This document shows positions 4,565 through 7,186 of a stretch of 7,186 nucleotides of DNA, in pieces; position 1 is the stretch's first letter, and the number at the start of each line of letters is the position of its first letter. A program made the position numbers and the translations under genes. The DNA comes from Ectopseudomonas composti (lineage in GTDB: Bacteria; Pseudomonadota; Gammaproteobacteria; Pseudomonadales; Pseudomonadaceae): contig CAMPIF010000218.1 in the NCBI GenBank assembly GCA_946886245.1, forward strand, positions 1 to 7,186, written 5' to 3'. The notes below the pieces were generated by a model, which made no database searches, was not told the DNA's origin, and worked only from the letters and a program-made list of their open reading frames with translations.

Positions 4565-7186
4565 ATGAAAAGCGCAGAAATCCGTGAAGCCTTCCTGAGC
4601 TTCTTCGAAGAAAAAGGGCACACCCGTGTCGCTTCCAGCTCGCTGATTCCGGCGAACGACCCGACCCTGCTGTTCACCAACGCGGGCATGAACCAGTTCA
4701 AGGACTGCTTCCTGGGCCTGGAAAAGCGCGCCTACACCCGCGCCACCACCAGCCAGAAGTGCGTGCGTGCCGGCGGCAAGCACAACGACCTGGAAAACGT
4801 CGGCTACACCGCGCGCCACCACACCTTCTTCGAGATGCTGGGCAATTTCAGCTTCGGTGACTACTTCAAGCGCGATGCCATTCATTACGCCTGGGAATTC
4901 CTGACCTCCGACAAGTGGCTGAACCTGCCCAAGGAAAAGCTCTGGGTCACCGTCTACGCCACCGATGACGAGGCCTATGACATCTGGAACAAGGAAATCG
5001 GTGTTCCGGCCGAGCGCATGATCCGCATCGGTGACAACAAGGGCGCGCCGTACGCCTCCGACAACTTCTGGGCGATGGGCGATACCGGTCCGTGCGGCCC
5101 GTGCACCGAGATTTTCTTCGACCATGGCGAGCACATCTGGGGCGGCCCACCCGGCAGCCCGGAAGAAGATGGCGACCGCTACATCGAGATCTGGAACAAC
5201 GTGTTCATGCAGTTCAACCGCACGGCCGATGGCGTCCTGCACCCGCTGCCGGCACCGAGCGTGGACACCGGCATGGGCCTGGAGCGCATCAGCGCCGTGC
5301 TGCAGCACGTCAACTCGAACTACGAGATCGACCTGTTCCAGAACCTGCTGGCCGCTTCGGCCAAGGCCATTGGCTGTGCCAATGAGGGCCAGGCCTCGCT
5401 GAAGGTGGTGGCGGACCACATCCGTTCCTGCAGCTTCCTGATCGCCGACGGCGTCACCCCGTCCAACGAAGGTCGCGGCTACGTGCTGCGCCGCATCGTG
5501 CGTCGTGCCTGCCGTCACGGTAACAAGCTGGGCGCCAAGGGCAGCTTCTTCTACCAGATCGTCGCCGCGCTGGTGGCCGAGATGGGCGAAGCCTTCCCCG
5601 AGCTCAAGCAACAGCAGGCGCATATCGAGCGCGTGCTGAAGACCGAGGAAGAGCAGTTCGCCAAGACTCTGGAGCAGGGCCTGAAGATTCTCGAGCAGGA
5701 TCTGGCCGGCCTGCAGGGCTCGGTCATTCCTGGCGATATCGTGTTCAAGCTGTACGACACCTACGGTTTCCCGGTCGACCTGACTGCCGATATCGCCCGC
5801 GAGCGCGAGCTGTCGGTGGACGAGGAAGGTTTCGAGCGTGAGATGGAGGCGCAGCGCGAGCGCGCCCGTTCCGCCAGCGCCTTCGGCATGGACTACAACG
5901 CCCTGGTCAAGGTCGACAGTGACACCCGTTTCCTCGGCTACGACGGCACCAGCGGCAGCGGCAAGATCATCGCCCTGTTCAAGGCCGGCAGCGCCGTCGA
6001 CAGCCTCGCCGAAGGCGAGGAGGGCGTGGTGGTGCTGGATCAGACCCCGTTCTACGCCGAGTCCGGTGGTCAGGTCGGCGACTGCGGCTACCTGGAAAGC
6101 GCTGGCGTGCGTTTCGATGTGCGCGACACCACCAAGGCCGGCGGCGCCTTCCTGCACCACGGTGTGGTGGCCAAGGGCGGTCTGAGTGTCGGCACCAGCG
6201 TCAAGGCCGAAGCCGAAGCCGGTGTGCGCCAGGCGACCGCGCTGAACCACTCCGCGACCCACCTGCTGCATGCCGCGCTGCGTCAGGTGCTGGGCGATCA
6301 CGTTCAGCAGAAGGGCTCGCTGGTCGACAGTCAGCGCCTGCGTTTCGACTTCAGCCACTTCGAGGCGATCAAGCCCGAGCAGATCAAGCAGCTGGAAGAC
6401 ATCGTCAACGCCGAGATTCGCAGGAACTCCGAGGTCGAGACCGAGGAAACCGATATCGAGACCGCCAAGGCCAAGGGCGCCATGGCACTGTTCGGCGAGA
6501 AGTACGGCGACCAGGTGCGCGTGCTGAGCATGGGCGGCGACTTCTCCGTCGAACTGTGCGGTGGCACTCACGTATCCCGTACCGGCGACATTGGCCTGTT
6601 CAAGATCACCAGCGAAGGCGGCGTGGCCGCTGGCGTGCGTCGTATCGAGGCGGTCACTGGCGCGCAAGCGCTGGCCTGGCTCAATGGTGCCGAGGAGCAG
6701 CTCAAGGAAGCCGCGTCCCTGGTCAAGGGCAGCCGCGACAACGTGCTGGACAAGCTCTCGGCGCTGATCGAACGCAACCGTCAGCTGGAAAAGGAGCTGG
6801 AACAGCTCAAGGCCAAGGCCGCCAGTGCCGCCGGCAACGACCTGGCCGGTTCGGCCGTGGACGTCAAGGGCACCAAGGTGCTGGCTGCGCGTCTCGATGG
6901 CCTGGACGGCAAGGCGCTGCTGGCACTGGTCGACCAACTGAAGAACAAGCTGGGCAGCGCCGTGATCCTGCTCGGCGGTGTGTTCGATGAGAAGGTGGTG
7001 CTGGTCGCCGGCGTGACCCAGGATCTGACCGCCAAGCTCAAGGCCGGTGACCTGATGCGTCAGGCCGCTGCAGCCGTGGGTGGCAAGGGCGGTGGTCGCC
7101 CGGACATGGCGCAGGGCGGCGGCGTAGATGCCGGCAAACTGGATGAAGCCCTGGCTTTGGCCGCTACCTTGGTCGAGCAGGCTTCG
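4565..7186 (+). CDS. alaS: Alanyl-tRNA synthetase, stop codon not reached in window
   Basis: AlaRS charges tRNA(Ala) with alanine and clears mischarged Ser- and Gly-tRNA(Ala) in the cytosol. The open frame has 874 codons to the edge; the usual length is about 870-876, so the stop should follow almost at once. The class II catalytic domain occupies about 1-245, with [13 protein letters not shown] (35-47), motif 2 around [16 protein letters not shown] (84-99) and motif 3 GMGLERI (236-242). A helical tRNA-recognition region follows. The editing domain carries its zinc-site residues H562 and H566 (HSATH) and C665 and H669 (CGGTH). A short coiled coil at about 722-755 leads to the C-Ala/DHHA1 domain with [12 protein letters not shown] (842-853). 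ATG 4565 fits the family N-terminus ([13 protein letters not shown]); its ribosome-binding site is weak (GTGGAT, 4553-4558). No internal stop or frameshift is present. In Pseudomonas lysC and rsmA usually follow. Confidence 0.98.
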   Translation, partial: MKSAEIREAFLSFFEEKGHTRVASSSLIPANDPTLLFTNAGMNQFKDCFLGLEKRAYTRATTSQKCVRAGGKHNDLENVGYTARHHTFFEMLGNFSFGDYFKRDAIHYAWEFLTSDKWLNLPKEKLWVTVYATDDEAYDIWNKEIGVPAERMIRIGDNKGAPYASDNFWAMGDTGPCGPCTEIFFDHGEHIWGGPPGSPEEDGDRYIEIWNNVFMQFNRTADGVLHPLPAPSVDTGMGLERISAVLQHVNSNYEIDLFQNLLAASAKAIGCANEGQASLKVVADHIRSCSFLIADGVTPSNEGRGYVLRRIVRRACRHGNKLGAKGSFFYQIVAALVAEMGEAFPELKQQQAHIERVLKTEEEQFAKTLEQGLKILEQDLAGLQGSVIPGDIVFKLYDTYGFPVDLTADIARERELSVDEEGFEREMEAQRERARSASAFGMDYNALVKVDSDTRFLGYDGTSGSGKIIALFKAGSAVDSLAEGEEGVVVLDQTPFYAESGGQVGDCGYLESAGVRFDVRDTTKAGGAFLHHGVVAKGGLSVGTSVKAEAEAGVRQATALNHSATHLLHAALRQVLGDHVQQKGSLVDSQRLRFDFSHFEAIKPEQIKQLEDIVNAEIRRNSEVETEETDIETAKAKGAMALFGEKYGDQVRVLSMGGDFSVELCGGTHVSRTGDIGLFKITSEGGVAAGVRRIEAVTGAQALAWLNGAEEQLKEAASLVKGSRDNVLDKLSALIERNRQLEKELEQLKAKAASAAGNDLAGSAVDVKGTKVLAARLDGLDGKALLALVDQLKNKLGSAVILLGGVFDEKVVLVAGVTQDLTAKLKAGDLMRQAAAAVGGKGGGRPDMAQGGGVDAGKLDEALALAATLVEQAS

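Noticed and set aside
4448..6937. An 829-codon open frame on the minus strand opposite alaS
   Set aside because: It is a shadow of alaS codon bias in GC-rich DNA. The plus strand encodes an unmistakable, full-length AlaRS with all catalytic motifs, and the minus-strand product is low-complexity in Val, Leu, Ala and Gly with no recognisable domain.

Overview
The window is GC-rich, densely coding DNA. The gene order astB - small conserved ORF - astE - threonine aldolase - alaS, together with close similarity of the translated proteins to those I know from Pseudomonas, points to a Pseudomonas chromosome (core backbone, not an island). From memory, P. aeruginosa has the same order (aruB, a small hypothetical, aruE, a threonine aldolase, alaS). 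The palindromic intergenic repeats are of a kind I associate with the mendocina/stutzeri/oleovorans side of the genus. That last point is only an impression.

Layout. Positions 1-1107 hold the 3' part of astB (N-succinylarginine dihydrolase), whose start lies upstream of the window. It is followed closely by a 92-codon gene (1134-1412) of unknown function with a His/Cys-rich C-terminal tip. A 77-bp nested palindromic repeat (1421-1497) separates this from astE (succinylglutamate desuccinylase, 1524-2537). The astE stop codon lies inside a second, unrelated palindromic repeat (2533-2594). Then comes ltaE, a PLP-dependent low-specificity threonine aldolase (2690-3694). On the opposite strand, with no intergenic base at all, is a small stand-alone response-regulator receiver protein (3695-4171, minus). 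A 393-bp gene-free region (4172-4564) separates its start from alaS. It carries a strong candidate promoter with a perfect TATAAT and a GC-rich discriminator, and a leader of about 200 nt. alaS (4565 to the window end) is complete or almost complete: 874 codons are present and no stop is seen before the edge.

How the genes work together. AstB and AstE are the second and last enzymes of the arginine succinyltransferase (AST) pathway, which converts arginine to glutamate and succinate with release of ammonia and CO2. The small gene between them is presumably co-transcribed. LtaE links threonine/allo-threonine to glycine and acetaldehyde and is probably a separate unit. AlaRS is an essential translation enzyme whose promoter looks like those of growth-rate-controlled genes. 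The receiver protein has no partner kinase or output domain here.

I see no defence system, mobile element with transposase, CRISPR, tRNA or rRNA gene. I do not think the window holds a new multi-gene system. The most interesting items are the degenerate orphan receiver, the metal-ligand-like tail of the small ast-linked protein, the repeats bracketing astE, and the alaS promoter/leader.
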